From the NCBI GenBank assembly GCA_020064725.1, contig JAGTWJ010000017.1, positions 2,542,001 to 2,606,000 on the forward strand: a stretch of 64,000 nt of DNA, read 5' to 3'. The translations under genes were made by a program, and so were the position numbers. Below the pieces are notes generated by a model. The model was not told the origin of the DNA. It was given only the letters and a program-made list of their open reading frames with translations, and searched no databases. Below are positions 37,136 through 49,037 of this stretch, one piece after another. The DNA comes from Drechslerella dactyloides. Its lineage: Eukaryota > Ascomycota > Orbiliomycetes > Orbiliales > Orbiliaceae. Position 1 is the first letter of the stretch. The number at the start of each line of letters is the position of its first letter.

Positions 37136-37145
37136 TATATATATT
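37136..37145 (-). promoter_or_regulatory. TATA box of the GH31 gene
   Basis: On the minus strand the sequence reads CCGGAAATATATATAAG, with TATA about 155 bp upstream of the ATG. The overlapping CGGAAATAT is one base off the CGGNNATTTA amylase-type element, too weak to call. Confidence 0.5.
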
Positions 37146-37182
37146 TCCGGGCCAGCAAGAATTTTCTTTATAGCTGGGGGTA

Positions 37183-37201
37183 GCGCCGGCCAGTCCGGCG
37201 C
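37183..37201. repeat. GC-rich inverted repeat upstream of GH31
   Basis: GCGCCGG (37183-37189), a 5-nt spacer, then its exact reverse complement (37195-37201). It contains oppositely oriented CCG/CGG triplets, the half-sites used by Zn2Cys6 regulators, and lies about 200 bp before the alpha-glucosidase start. A regulatory role is inferred only. Confidence 0.5.
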
Positions 37202-40200
37202 ATGTGCGTGCGCGGGAGCATGTGCCCCGCGTGTGGCAATGGGTGCTGTCGAGCGAAACCCCTTCGCGTCCAAAGCAGTGAAACAATCGAGAAGCAATAC
37301 GAGACATGGCGAACGGGAAGGTTAACTTGGCTGTCGCTGATGGAAGAGGATGGTGGCTGTCGCGTCATCGCACGTTCCTAGCTCGATGGAAGGCGGAGAC
37401 GAGATTGCAGACGTCTGGACAGGGATCTTAACTGCGGGTTCCCTGCTCTGCGGTGCGAATCCGGGGTACTGGTGATGCACCCAGGTGTCCTCCCGTGTGG
37501 TTGCCAGCAAAGCCACGCAAAAAGCATGGCCTGAAGCATGCCCCACGGAGGCTACAGTGTCCGGACGAAGGGGTGCGATGCGCGGTATTTCGTCATGCTG
37601 CTTGGCCAATTGGTCGGATTTCAGAACCGGTTCCCAAGACTGTCGATGTCGATGCTTGTTTCCTGGAGTCGCGGGGTGGGTCCCTGTCATGACGCGCGCA
37701 AACTTCTGGGCGGCGGGTTAAGGTTCTCTCGTGGCTGTCAGCTGACCGTGACCGTCGGCGTCTCTGCGAAACATGACTCGAGGCTGTTTCTGAGTCCAGC
37801 CGACTCGAATCTGACAGCCGATGTTTCGATCTTTTCTGGCGGTGTCGGTGGTGGTGCAAGGGCGATGCGTGCGAGATGCTCGAGTTGTTGCCTGCAGGCT
37901 TGGTATAAAGTGCATACTACGTGAATGCATGCATCGGTGGAATGCCCGGCCATTGCATTGGGATGCCCCACGGTCCGGGCCGACTAATCGATTCGCAGTT
38001 TCCTGTCGAAGAGAAGAGCAGCGATTTCGGCAACGTCCCGCTTGCGCGTAGCTCGATTGACCGCTGAAAATTTTGACCCGAAGACGAAATGCTGGGACCT
38101 GTACTAGTTCAGTTTGTGTGTCCGTGTGGGCGTGTGGGCTAAAGGAGCGACAGGCACCACGATGCTTGGCGCCGCCAAAACAGGCCAACGCGCTGAGCCC
38201 GCTTCTCGAACAGGCTGCCGAGCTTCGACACGGTGCTCCGGACAGCAGTCTGGCATCATATGTTACTCTACGAACGGATCCTTATTATGCAACACCAAAG
38301 GAAACAAAGCTGTGGGGTCTCGGCGGGGTAATACTCAAACTAGCTAGCGCTATAGTTTGCGGAGTCAACGTGGTATGCAAAGTTGAATATAAGAGCTCGA
38401 GCGCGATATATGACGCATCTAGAAATTTTTTGGCATACCGGTGCCAGGAACTTTGAAAAATTCCAATGCTTCTTACACGGCCGGTTTGGGTCCGTGGTAA
38501 TCAAGCCTGGAGCTATCAAGATGCTACGTACTATCACGGATGCAGCATTATAGTATATGCAATGCCATGCAATCATGACCCCAGGCCACAGGCGGGTCGG
38601 GAACATGAACACCTGGATAAGCCCCGATAGATGTACCAGTATTGTTATCTAGGACCCGGCGTATACACGGAATCTACGATATATTCGGTCCCTATGCATC
38701 CGTAAACAATGCTGATATCAATTACAAATGACATTTCTCGGTTCGAGTCAGCCCGCTTCGAGTAGGATTCCGATATCGCCACCGTCATGGGATGTAAAAG
38801 AAGCACTTGGTGGCACAAGGCAGTAATTAGTGAATGTCGCCACCCGAGACGTACTTTTCCGTGCCATTTATAAATGTTTCAATATAGCTTGCTGTAGCCT
38901 TATAATGCTGCCCCTGCATGATCGTCTTTTTCTAGAAGCCTGAATTCAGTTTGCTTTTGTTTCTATCTACAAGCATGCATGCATAGCTGTGTAGATATTC
39001 TCTTTGGGGGAATCGAATCCTGGCGGCAGCATTGTGGAACTAAAGTCTTACTCATAAATATAAGTACGCAAATGAATTTAAGCTGTCGTATAGTTGCGCG
39101 GAATGCCATATGCAATATCGACAATGATGAATACGGATAACATCGACCATATGCCAGCCGAGATTTGATTGTGCGACAAACCAGGCAGGAGCATCCTCAC
39201 GCTGGAGTTGTGCGGCCCATCTCACCAGCCGTTATTAGCTCGCGCGCCATCAATATCTCGCTAATCGGCGGCATCTCGGCGGCAGCTCGGTGTGGCGGGC
39301 ATGACTTAGTTCAGCGGATGTGGCAGGTCCATATATAATATCAATGTAAATCTTGTGGCATTCTCTTGGATGTATCTTGACCGGCGACAGTTGACTTGTA
39401 ACTGATTTGATAAAGGGTCTCCACTATTTCGAGAAAATATGGACCTAAGGGATCTGGATGTGTTAGATTTGCTCCACGATACGATGGTGCCTAATTGACC
39501 GAGATACGTTCCGGATATTGACAGTGGATCTTGATTTTGATATCAGCGGATGTCGATGCATAAGTATGTTGCATTTGAGCCATCCCTGCTAACTTTTGAC
39601 CAGGGTCACTTTCGTAGACGGCCTTGCCGGGTCGAGATTGGCCGGATCTAGTATCTGGAAACCAGCGAACGGAATTAATCTCGGGACATGGAATAGCTTG
39701 CAAGTAATCGAGAGGCGAGACGAGTAGCAATTCGCTAGACTAGGAAGAGCTGCCAGAAAATCCCAAAAGTCGCCCGGCAGAAACCTGGGGAATCGAAAAC
39801 GCCCAAGCCGAGGTCGCTGGTAAGATCAACCGACTTACTGGCTGCTTGTTGAACCGAACTAGACTGAACTATCAGTGATGTCAGATATATCGATAGTCAA
39901 CAAAGTGGAGGCATCGAGCCAATTGACCGAGCTGGCTGCCGATTGGAGCGCACTTACCAGGTTCACCAGCGGCCCCGGGCTCGATACATTTCAAGTTGCA
40001 CGATGCATTGCACCAGGCAAGGGGTTGGACGCCGTGAATGGCATTTGCGTTCTGCGTCTGGAGGATCACGCCTCTTGGCGGCTGGATCGAGTTGCTGTTA
40101 GCGGCCTCGTACGAAGAGGCCTGTTTCCCCACAACGCTCGGCCCAGTTGACGCCGAGTAGACGGCCACCCCCCGCAAAGCTGACCTCCGCATTTCACTAG

Positions 40201-40331
40201 CAAGAAGACCTCCCAGCAGCCCGGCTTCCCCGCTTCCCCCAATCCAACCATCCCACAACCATCCATCCATCCTCCACAACCACACGCCTAAAATCCCCAG
40301 ATTTTAAAGACCCATCCTCAAATCAGTCAAG

Positions 40332-41517
40332 ATGAGTGCAATTGTCGACGGTGAAGAGGTCATCAAGGTCCTCATCACCCTCCACGACGGATTCGACCTC
40401 CTCGATTTCGCCGGCCCACTCGAGGTCCTCAGCCACACCAAGCAGGATTCCAACGACCCGAACTCGGATGCCTTCGATGTCACCATTGCCAGTCTCACGG
40501 ACAAACTGGAGGTGCAGAGCGCCCAGGGCGCCATGATCAAGACGCATATCACCCGCAAGGAGGCGCTTGAGCAGCTATCCGAGTGCGTAAAACTTACCCC
40601 TGGCTCCCACCTCCACACCCCATGGTGTGGCTATACACGTACGATGACTGTGTAAGTTGTGTGCTGACGGTTGCGTAATGTAATGAATGTGCAGATTCGA
40701 GATTATGATCGTCCCTGGCGGCGGCACGGCCAAGGACGTCGACCTCAAGCGCGACGAGCCGGCACAGGTGCCTGTCATCCGCGCGTTTGCCGAGCTGCAG
40801 GAAGCCGACCCGAAACGTGAGCGTACGCTCATGTCCGTGTGTACCGGCTCGCTCTTGTACGTATACGTCGATTTCATCCTAAGCTGAGATTCCATTCGAT
40901 CGCGTTCGTACACCCCTGCTGACCTACCTCCACAGCCTCGCACAGGCGGGCGTCCTCCGCGGCCTCTACGCGACCACCCACCCCGACTTCGACGTCCAAC
41001 TCGAGATGATCTGCCAGGTACGCACAAACTTATACCCACAATCGCCCCGTCAGCGCGAATTTCAATCCTTAATGATGCTAAATGCATATGTGAATAGTAC
41101 GCCTCCGCCTACACGGAAGAACACCGCACCGAAGTCCTCCAAAACTGCCGCTACGTCGTCAACAACGCCCGCTTCGACATCGGCGATCCGGAAGACGAAT
41201 CCGCCCCACAAAACCCCTTCATCCAAACCTTCGAACAATACACCCTATCCCGCAAGGAGCGACGCAAGTCCAACGCCCGCCGTGGCAGCGTCAGCCATCG
41301 TCTGTCCATGTCCATCCCCGAGAACGTGACCGCCCGCGCATCCAAGCGGCTCGGCGGCCTGCGCGTCATCACCGCCGGCGGGGTGATGAGCGGGATCGAT
41401 GCCGCGCTGTATGTTGCCAGCGCGTACGTCTCCGTTGAGGCTGCGGAGGAAAGTGCGAGGATCATGCAGCATTTCGACTGGCATAAGGGCGTTGTGGTCG
41501 ATTCTATTGATTTCTAG
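40332..41517 (+). CDS. DJ-1/PfpI family protein (GATase1-like)
   Basis: Four exons (40332-40582, 40695-40856, 40936-41017, 41098-41517) encode 304 residues. The N-terminus VIKVLITLHDGFDLLDFAGPLEVL is typical of the DJ-1/PfpI branch that includes isonitrile hydratase and AraC-associated domains. FEIMIVPGGG and the nucleophile elbow SVCTGS, with Cys133, follow; the partner TTHPDF lies just after LAQAGVLRG. The C-terminal part carries a RRKSNARRGSVSHRLS insert, a basic Ser-rich loop not found in the short bacterial enzymes. It ends with the usual GGVMSGIDAALYVA helix. Possible activities are isonitrile hydration, glyoxal/protein deglycation or a sensory role; none can be chosen from sequence. 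No targeting signal is visible. All introns have clean GT-AG ends and keep the frame. Confidence 0.9.
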
Positions 41518-42855
41518 GGCGCGGGCGTATGTACGCATGCAAGCATACATGCATGGGATAAATGGTGCAAGGATTATGGATTGATAGCATGATTTGATGT
41601 GATATGGTTTGGAAGGAAAAAAATATACACGCTGGATATAGAGATATAGAGCAATAAATCTCATTCATCAGCTAAGAAAGGACTGTCCAAGTTCGTAGAA
41701 TTAGATACATATGTGTATAGCGCATATGATATTGGAAGGATTGGTCGAGAGAGATGTCCCGCTGGGCTGCAGCGCGCATATGGCATTGTGATATATTACC
41801 GGTCCCGTCACCGTCTCGCACCGGATAACACCAATATTTCGGCCGTACACTAATCACTCACCATCGCGCCGCTGACATGTTCGAAACATTTCTTTGCATT
41901 GATCGAAGAATGCCACTGCAGCACGTTCATATTGCTTACTGCATGTATCGTAATTATACACGGGGTGGATTGGTACAGTACGGTTCTGTAGTTCTGCTAC
42001 TATCATACCAACTTTAGGTTTGCTCTCACCATGCGTCATCAATCCTTTGATTTACTTACGCCCATAGCAGAATTGGAGTTTGCGTTGAGCATGTGCATGA
42101 GCCGTCCAGTAGTCCCCAAACGCTCTGGGTTACGATAGCACTAACAGAGCCCATTAGCTCCGGGCCATGCTGTTAACCTGCATCTGTAAATACCCGGGAT
42201 ATAACCCGGATGCTCCGCATGCAGACTAGCAAGCTGAGGAGGGCTGTCTAGCTTTGACGTCGACATTCCAAAATGCAACAAGTCCGCCCGAAAGCGGGGA
42301 ACCCAGCCCTACCATTGCATTGTGTATCTCCCATCGATAACCCCATTCCATCCCGAAAAGATATCGATCCAAGACTACTTGCAGATAAAAACCTTCCCAG
42401 GGTCACCGGAGGCCGCAGGGTAGCCAGCGCTAGCCCCTCGAATCGGAAAGTAAGAGAACACCATGCGATTCAGTTCCCGCACTAGCTTCCGTGCATGTAG
42501 TACGTACGTAGTACACGTATCGCGTAGCCTCAAGTTAGTCGGTTTCGCAAGTACAGTACATACACTAAGTATGTATAAAGGAATCCTGCTGATCTCGCGT
42601 TTGAACCATACTTGATGCAAAGGGTGCAGACTAGCTTCGACAGGGTAAGGCTTTCGCTGATGCATGGCCGCATTGGCTTTGCTTCCCGGGTGGCTGGTCA
42701 TATAGCGCGCTGAGGAGGACGCCCTCCGATATATCTGTCCAGGCGCATGACGGCAGCCGCGTCCGATACAACTGTTGATACATGATAATAAATTACCCTA
42801 CGTACGCATATTTATACATACGCATAGAACGGCGACGCGACGAGCGAACTCCAGA
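41518..42855. other. Intergenic, nothing recognised
   Basis: Between two genes on the plus strand. Contains repeated GCATGCA/TACGTA palindromes but no supportable gene. A TATTTATA sequence near 42810 is a candidate TATA box for the dehydrogenase. Confidence 0.4.
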
Positions 42856-44651
42856 ATGGCCGCCTCCAGAATCCTCATCGCGGACCCTCTGTCCACGTCC
42901 GGTCTGGAACCGCTCTCGGACTCCCAGTTCTCCGTCGATGTGAAATTGGGCCTGTCGGAGCAGCAGCTATGCGACATCATCCCGTCCTACAATGCGCTCG
43001 TCGTCCGCTCTGAGACGAAGGTGACGGCGAAGGTCCTCGCTGCCGCGAAAAATCTCAAGATCATCGGCCGGGCTGGCGTCGGCGTGGATAATATCGATGT
43101 CGACGCGGCGACGAAGATGGGCGTCATGGTGGTGAATAGCCCCGATGGGAACGTGGTAGCTGCCGCGGAACTGACGCTGGGGTTGGTTCTTGCTGCTGCA
43201 CGGAATCTCGGACGGGCGGCAGCGGGGATGAAGGAGCGGAAGTGGGAGAGGAAGAGTCTGGTCGGCGTGCAGGTCGCTGGGAAGGTATTGGGGATCGTGG
43301 GGTTTGGAAAGGGTGTGTCTCCTGTTATCTTTCATGATCGCTAGAATAGATATCACCTTGGATCATATCGGCTGACAGATTGCTTCAGTTGGACAGCACG
43401 TCGCAAGGGGGGCTGTAGGCATGGGCATGAAGGGTCAGTACACTATCTTCAAGATACCTCATATGCATCGAACGCATCTAACCAATCTATACATTTATAT
43501 CAGTCCTGGCGATGGATCCATACGCCTCGCCGTCCATCGCCGCCCAGCTCTCCGTCAAACTCACCACCCTGCCAGAAGTTCTGAAGACCGCAGACTTCCT
43601 CACCTTGCACACCCCGCTCCTCCCATCCACCCGCAACATGATCTCCACAAAGCAGCTGGCGAACATGAAGCCCGGCCACATCATCATCAACGTCGCCCGC
43701 GGCGGACTCATAGATGAGGACGCCCTCCTCAAGTCCCTCGAGTCCGGACACACCCGCTCCGCTGCCCTCGACGTATTCCCACAGGAACCGCCATTCTCAT
43801 CCGCCTCATCCATCGCCCTGCTCGCCCATAAGAATGTGATTGCGACGCCTCATCTCGGCGCGTCAACCGCTGAAGCCCAGCACGCCGTCGCCGTCGACGT
43901 GACCGAGCAGATCCGCGATGTCCTGCTCGACCAGCTCCCACGGTCAGCGGTAAACGCGCCACCAATCAGTAGCGCCGACCTCGACAAGATCACGCCCTAC
44001 GCTCGCCTCCTCGAGGCCATGGGACAGCTGTACACAGCGCACTTCCAGCGCCACCCAGCAACGTACGAGCTCGTTTTCTCCGGAGCAATCGCCAGCGTGC
44101 CTACAGCGCCTCTGTTCGCTGCTCTCATCAACGGACTAACGAAATCCATATCCGCGCGCGGCACGACCGTCAACGTCGTCAACGCGCATCTCGTGGCGAA
44201 GGAGCGCGGCATCGTCGTCCAGGAGCGTAAGGTGCCCGAGGACACAACGTACAGTAGCCTTGTGACCGTCCGCGGCGACGATGGCGATGTGATACAGGGT
44301 TTCTGCAGCGAGGGTGTACCGCAGATTGTCCGGATTGGAGCCTTCGAGACCAGTTTCGTCCCCGACGGGACGTTGCTGATCGCGCGGAACTTTGACAGGC
44401 CGGGGATGATTGGTGTTGTCGGGCGGATTCTCGGCGGCGAAGGGCTGAATATAAAGAGTATGACGGTCGCGGCGCGGAAGTTCAAGGGGAAAGCGGGGGA
44501 GAAGGAAGGGGATGCATTGATGATAGTCGGGCTGGATAGCGGTAAGGTAAGATCTGGGGCGTTGAAGGAGATTGAGGCTACGAATGGGATGTTGAGTGCG
44601 CAGGTCGTACGCTTTGCGGCGCCTGGGATTGGGCTCACCGCGAAGTTGTAA
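42856..44651 (+). CDS. D-3-phosphoglycerate dehydrogenase
   Basis: Three exons (42856-43312, 43389-43433, 43504-44651) encode 549 residues. The enzyme oxidises 3-phosphoglycerate to 3-phosphohydroxypyruvate with NAD, the first step of serine biosynthesis in the cytosol. The N-terminal half has GRAGVGVDNIDVDAA. The NAD motif is G-x-G-x-x-G in IVGFGKVGQHVARG, split by intron 1. Catalytic residues are Arg in NVARGGLIDEDAL, Glu in FPQEPP and His in TPHLGAST. An intervening substrate-binding domain follows, then an ACT domain (NFDRPGMIGVVGRILG), the site of serine feedback control in this class. The length fits the long, type I form with both regulatory domains. ATG 42856 is preferred over the in-frame ATG 81 bp upstream because MAASRILIADPL aligns with the family start. 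Confidence 0.96.
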
Positions 44652-44891
44652 TGTGTTCATGGATGTCAGTGATTGGAAACCACTCCATCACTCCAGATTG
44701 ATCAAGCTTTGTATGCTACTTGTAGAGTAAATCTGTCCTCCATGCGGTAAGTAAAGCGTGACGGTATATATAAAGAAGCATCTGGATTGGATAGATGTCT
44801 ACGTCTCCTATATATACCTAGGTATTTACAACAATGACTCGAATACACGCTCGGAGAAAGAGAGAGCTCGCAGTCATATACACAGCCTCAG

Positions 44892-46509
44892 TTACGGCTT
44901 CAGAGTGCGAGCCATTCCGTAGTACGCTGGTTTCTTCTGATAGTTGACATCCCACGGCAGCGCGTCACCCTGTCCGGGGAACACAGACGGAATCCAAGAG
45001 TTTTTCTATACACCATTATATCAGCACAAGTCCCACAAAACCAGCAAGGAATCCGCCAAAGGAAATATAAAAGTATAAGCTCGGAGAGAAGCAGTACTTA
45101 CGTCCGTAAAATCCCACAGCGTGATCCCGACACACCGTCCGGTGACCTTACACGCATTCGTCACCGCGGCATACTCCGTCGCCTGCTGCGCATACGCCGC
45201 CGTCTGGTTCACAGGCGGCACGGCCATCCGTATGTCCAGCTCTGTAATCGCCACCTCCGCACCGGCAGCCACCATCCGGTTGAAATTCACGTCGATATCC
45301 GTGGGAACCTGCCCGCTGATTAAATGACCCTGCACACCGATGCCGTGCACCTGCACCTTCGCCGCCTTGAGCCGCTTGAACAAATTTAGCATCGCGGTAG
45401 ACTTGGCATTCACGCCCTCGATATTGTAGTCGTTGATGTAGAGTTTTGCAACCGGGTCGGCGGCGGCGGCTGCGCGGAGCGCCGTCTCGATGTAGCTGTC
45501 CCCGAGGATTTGGTAGAATATTGACGAGCGGAAGGTGCCGTCTTCGTTGAAAGGCTCGTTGACGACGTCCCAGTGCATCATTTTGCCTTTGAAGTGCGTC
45601 GCGACGGTGGTGACGTGGTTGACGAGGGCGGCAGTGAGGGTGGTGGTGTTCCAGGTGCCTGAGGTCACCCAGCTGGGGAGCTGGGAGTGCCAGACTGCAT
45701 TTACCACGCCATACGTTAATTATTGTATTTTATTATGTAGAGGATATAATATGCACATACCTAGAGTGTGTCCGCGGAATTTCTTGCCGTTTTTTAGTCC
45801 CCAAGCCACGAATTTGCCCGAGTTCTCAAAGTTGAAGGTCCCCTGGGTTGGTTCTGTCGTATCCCACTTTTGCGTATTACCTGTTGTCAAAACGCCAAAC
45901 TATATAGATCAAGCCGGCGATAGGAATCCGCAATGTTAGCATCGCCGAGATGCGGGGTATAGCTCTATGGTATCGTACCTCCGAGGGATCGGTTGCAATC
46001 CGCGACCAATTGCAGTCCATCACGTTCTCGTACACCCAGTCCCCAGCCGTACCAACATACTTCCCTCTCCGCGTCGCAAAATTATGCAGCCCGTCTGTCT
46101 GCGAGTTCGAATTAATGTACGGTCCGAAGGTCGTGCATTCGGTCACCGAGACCCTTTCGCATGATGACCACCCTGTGTGATTGCACCAGTACACACCGTC
46201 AGTATAAGCATGTCGAGGCAGTACAAACACATATTGCATGTATGTGTGGGTTGGATTCACGTGCGCATACATTGATTTAAGACTTGGCAGTATGTGCCCT
46301 CTACGCACTCAGTTTCGCCCGTCCAGCCCTCGCCACCACCTATATTGTACAATCGGTGTAAGCTGAAGATCGATCTCTTGTGTCGGTAAAGTAACTAGAA
46401 AAGACAGAGGGTGCTTACATCGTGACCATAATGGAACAAGAGCCTCGACTGAGCTCGCCAGGCAGTATGCTAGTAAGCCTACCGACGATAACATCCTGCT
46501 CCGACACAT
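44892..46509 (-). CDS. Endo-1,4-beta-xylanase GH10 with N-terminal CBM1
   Basis: Six exons (46509-46419, 46339-46271, 46172-45979, 45899-45761, 45694-45102, 45005-44892) encode 399 residues. Exon 1 gives a signal peptide (MLSSVGLLAYCLASSVEA). A fungal cellulose-binding module (CBM1) spans exons 1-3: LWSRCGGEGWTGETEC, then CQVLNQWWSSC. A short linker leads to the GH10 barrel: SEFGVLTTGNTQKWD, RGHTLVWHSQLPSWV, acid/base Glu211 in WDVVNEPF and nucleophile Glu316 in ITELDIRM. The last exon supplies the usual NYQKKPAYYGM ending. Secreted, it cleaves internal beta-1,4 bonds of xylan while the CBM1 anchors it to cellulose. Two further in-frame ATGs (46545 and 46497) exist; 46509 gives a compact signal peptide. 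A GGCTAA site lies upstream. Confidence 0.95.
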
Positions 46510-47555
46510 TTTAATTGGAGAGTTTTCTATCTCCTGAAACTTCAATATGTTGGGCTTTGGAGGTCAAAAGTCGCTGTCTTTGTGACCTTACGGTGTATAT
46601 ATTTTATTATGCTGGCCCTCGCTACGAGCGCACAGCCTAGGGTATCAACGTCAGCAACTTCGGCAGTGGATACGCCGATCCCAAGTGTACCTGCAGGAAC
46701 CCTACCCCCGGAATCCACATGAGCAGTCTACCAGGTAATCATGCCGTCGTCGCACCATGGATGGTAACAGTGGGGCCAACCAACAGTCGGAATTGCATTC
46801 CGGGTGAAAACGCGATTCCAGCCGTTCAAGTAATATGTGTACTGCCCGACCCTGGCTAAGGATCCTTACCCTAGCCCTGTCGGTGGCGAAAAAATACCCG
46901 GCTGTGGTTGGCCGGATAGCATGGCTCGATCGAGTCCTGCAGAATCCCGCACGTACTCTCTGGAATCAAATTATTGGTCTATATATACAGTGGCCTCTCA
47001 CTAGTTCAGTGGTATTTATTTGACAATGCACAATGAGCCAAACATGTACAATTCGGGGAAATGCATGTCGACATTACGCCGTCCAATTTTCAACTTTCTG
47101 AGACCCATCGAGATTTCGAAATGTTGTACTTTTTGTGTTGCCGCGGCTCCACATGAGGCCCTTTCACGGGCCTAGAAGCCGGAGTAACCTAGTCTACTGT
47201 TTCAGATTGGCGGGACCGATAGTAAATAAGGACGCAATACACACGTAATCGTGGGGCTTCTCGGACTCTTGCTCTCCGGCCGTGAACTAATATTAATACT
47301 GCCTTAATCAGGTAAATTTTTAATTACAGCATGCCGCGCCTCTTAGTTAATTTTTCGACCGTATACCAATAGTTCGAATAACTCGTGCCAAACCACAGTA
47401 CCAAAAACACATGTGATAAAACTTTTCCATGCCCCCGCTAGCACTGAGCTACCAAGCAGCAAAGTCATCTCTATCTGGAAGGTGGCCCACGGTCCGTAAC
47501 GCATAATTATATGACCCGCAACATAACGCCTGGTAAAACGTTTAAAACCACATCC
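46510..47555. other. Intergenic, upstream region of the xylanase
   Basis: Contains the xylanase promoter side and the 3' side of the coiled-coil gene. A GGCTAA element is listed separately. No supportable gene. Confidence 0.45.
46854..46860 (+). promoter_or_regulatory. Possible XlnR-type site upstream of the xylanase
   Basis: GGCTAAG sits about 345 bp before the xylanase ATG, in reverse orientation to the gene. GGCTAA is the core recognised by the xylanolytic activator XlnR/Xyr1. One short match is weak evidence. Confidence 0.3.
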
Positions 47556-49037
47556 CTAAGAAACAGCGCATGATGGAACCCTGCTTATCGGCCTCCGCTG
47601 TGGCTCTTGCCCTAGTTCCGATTCTGTTCGTGGATCCGGGAATAACTCCGAGTACGGAATTAGTGGAGGTGGAGGTGGAGGGGGTGGGGGCGGTGGATCA
47701 TCGTCAATTCCCGGTGGCTCTGGCCCGTAACTTCTTGGAGCAATACCCTCAAAAATTCCCAAACGAAGCTGATCCAGCTCCTGGACAGCTTCCTCCAGTG
47801 CAGCTCGAGCTCTGATGACAGTTAACTCGGAAGCTGCAACCCTTCTATTCTGCTCCTGCGTCTCGCTGACGACCTGCGCCTGCAAGGCTTCCATTCGAGT
47901 TGTTAAATCGTCGAGCCGATCACGGTAGCTCATGGAGCAGAACCAGTTAACGTCTCGAAACATGATATCTTCGAGTTCGTAGCCGCTTAAGATGACGTGC
48001 ACGACATTGGCAAACGGCCCAATTTCCTTCTGGAGATGGCACGCCTGCGTGAGTAACCTCTCGGCGTCTTCAAAACTATCCTGCGCCCGGTGGATCTTGT
48101 CGCGGTCCATGATCTCTGTGAGGGGTTGAGGGCGAAGTAAATCCAGAAATGAAAACCTCTGCACTGCCTTGCACCATTCAACCGCCTTCTGGATCGCGGA
48201 CCGCGCGTCTTTCATAGATTTGTATGCGGCTCGATCAATTTCTGCCTGAAGCCGTGCCTCTCGGTACCAGTCCTCATTGTTTTTGACAGCAATTTTGATC
48301 TGATCCTCCTCAGGGTACACGTCGCCGGAATCTTCGAAAGCTTCATGGAACACGTTGTCCAATTCCAATTTGAGTTCGAGGTACTCTTTCTTGAGCGGCT
48401 TGAGCTCTTCGATCTTTCGCTTCGCATCAGCTATCGCGTCCTTGAACCATTTGATGTTCCTTTCTGCTGCTTGCTGCTTGCTTAGGGCGTCGAGGTACTC
48501 GCTTTTCTGTTTTTCCACCATGGACTTGAATTCTTTGGATTGGTTGGTGAGTTTGTGGGCGACTCGGCGGATGAGAGAACGGGAGATATGTTTGTATTTT
48601 AGTCTTTTCTCTCTCGCGATGGCACGAAGCCTCCTGAGCTCTTGCACCTTGACAATGCCGGCCCTGTGATAGTCCCTGATACGATTTTCCTCGTAGGTGA
48701 TGGCAATCTGAGCATGCTGTACCTCGAGTAGGCGTGGCATGATAGCGTTATGTTTGCTCACGGCCTCGAGGACCTTTTTGGGGGTCCCGTCCTTGGAGCT
48801 TTCATTGCTGGGTGCGTTTTCCGTACGAGAGCTACTCTTGGCGGGTTTAGACTCCGGGGTAGAAATGGCATCCTTTAGAATGGTGCCTTCCAGATTGCAC
48901 GTTTTGTTGTCTTCATCGGTAGTCTTGAGGATAGCATCTCGGGGAGCGGCATTATCGAGGCCCGCATCTTTGTGGGTGACATCATTAGCGGCGGCCATGA
49001 TGCTGGCGTACAGGATATTGAGGGCGTCGATGGCCAT
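47556..49037 (-). CDS. Coiled-coil protein with polyproline C-terminus
   Basis: A single frame of 493 residues. Residues 1-90 are polar and Ser/Lys/Asp-rich. From about 95 to 290 the sequence has heptad-like spacing of Leu/Ile with many Glu, Lys and Arg (for example KRKIEELKPLKKEYLELKLE), a strong coiled-coil candidate. A second helical region with MEALQAQVVSETQEQNRRVA runs near 385-430. The C-terminus contains a run of eleven prolines (DDDPPPPP onward) that could bind SH3, WW or profilin-type partners. There is no signal peptide or membrane segment. I do not recognise a family; a scaffold or cytoskeletal role is only a guess. Coding bias is uniform and the opposite-strand frames look like shadows. 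Confidence 0.75.
   Translation of the reverse strand: MAIDALNILYASIMAAANDVTHKDAGLDNAAPRDAILKTTDEDNKTCNLEGTILKDAISTPESKPAKSSSRTENAPSNESSKDGTPKKVLEAVSKHNAIMPRLLEVQHAQIAITYEENRIRDYHRAGIVKVQELRRLRAIAREKRLKYKHISRSLIRRVAHKLTNQSKEFKSMVEKQKSEYLDALSKQQAAERNIKWFKDAIADAKRKIEELKPLKKEYLELKLELDNVFHEAFEDSGDVYPEEDQIKIAVKNNEDWYREARLQAEIDRAAYKSMKDARSAIQKAVEWCKAVQRFSFLDLLRPQPLTEIMDRDKIHRAQDSFEDAERLLTQACHLQKEIGPFANVVHVILSGYELEDIMFRDVNWFCSMSYRDRLDDLTTRMEALQAQVVSETQEQNRRVAASELTVIRARAALEEAVQELDQLRLGIFEGIAPRSYGPEPPGIDDDPPPPPPPPPPPLIPYSELFPDPRTESELGQEPQRRPISRVPSCAVS

Larger units (their letters stand above)
36981..40331. other. Gene-poor 3.3-kb divergent region
   Basis: No supportable gene. The left end is the alpha-glucosidase promoter (elements listed separately). 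Short frames around 37450-38456 on both strands lack coding bias. The right end holds the DJ-1 gene promoter with a TTTTAAAG TATA-like sequence near 40302. Confidence 0.45.

Noticed and set aside
37136..37201. AmyR site upstream of the alpha-glucosidase
   Set aside because: The CGG triplets are spaced 6 bp rather than 8 bp, and the CGGAAATAT element is one base off consensus.
38995..39030. tRNA-like B-box sequence (ATTCGATTCC on the minus strand)
   Set aside because: No A box, acceptor stem or anticodon arm could be folded around it. A similar sequence near 61670 failed in the same way.
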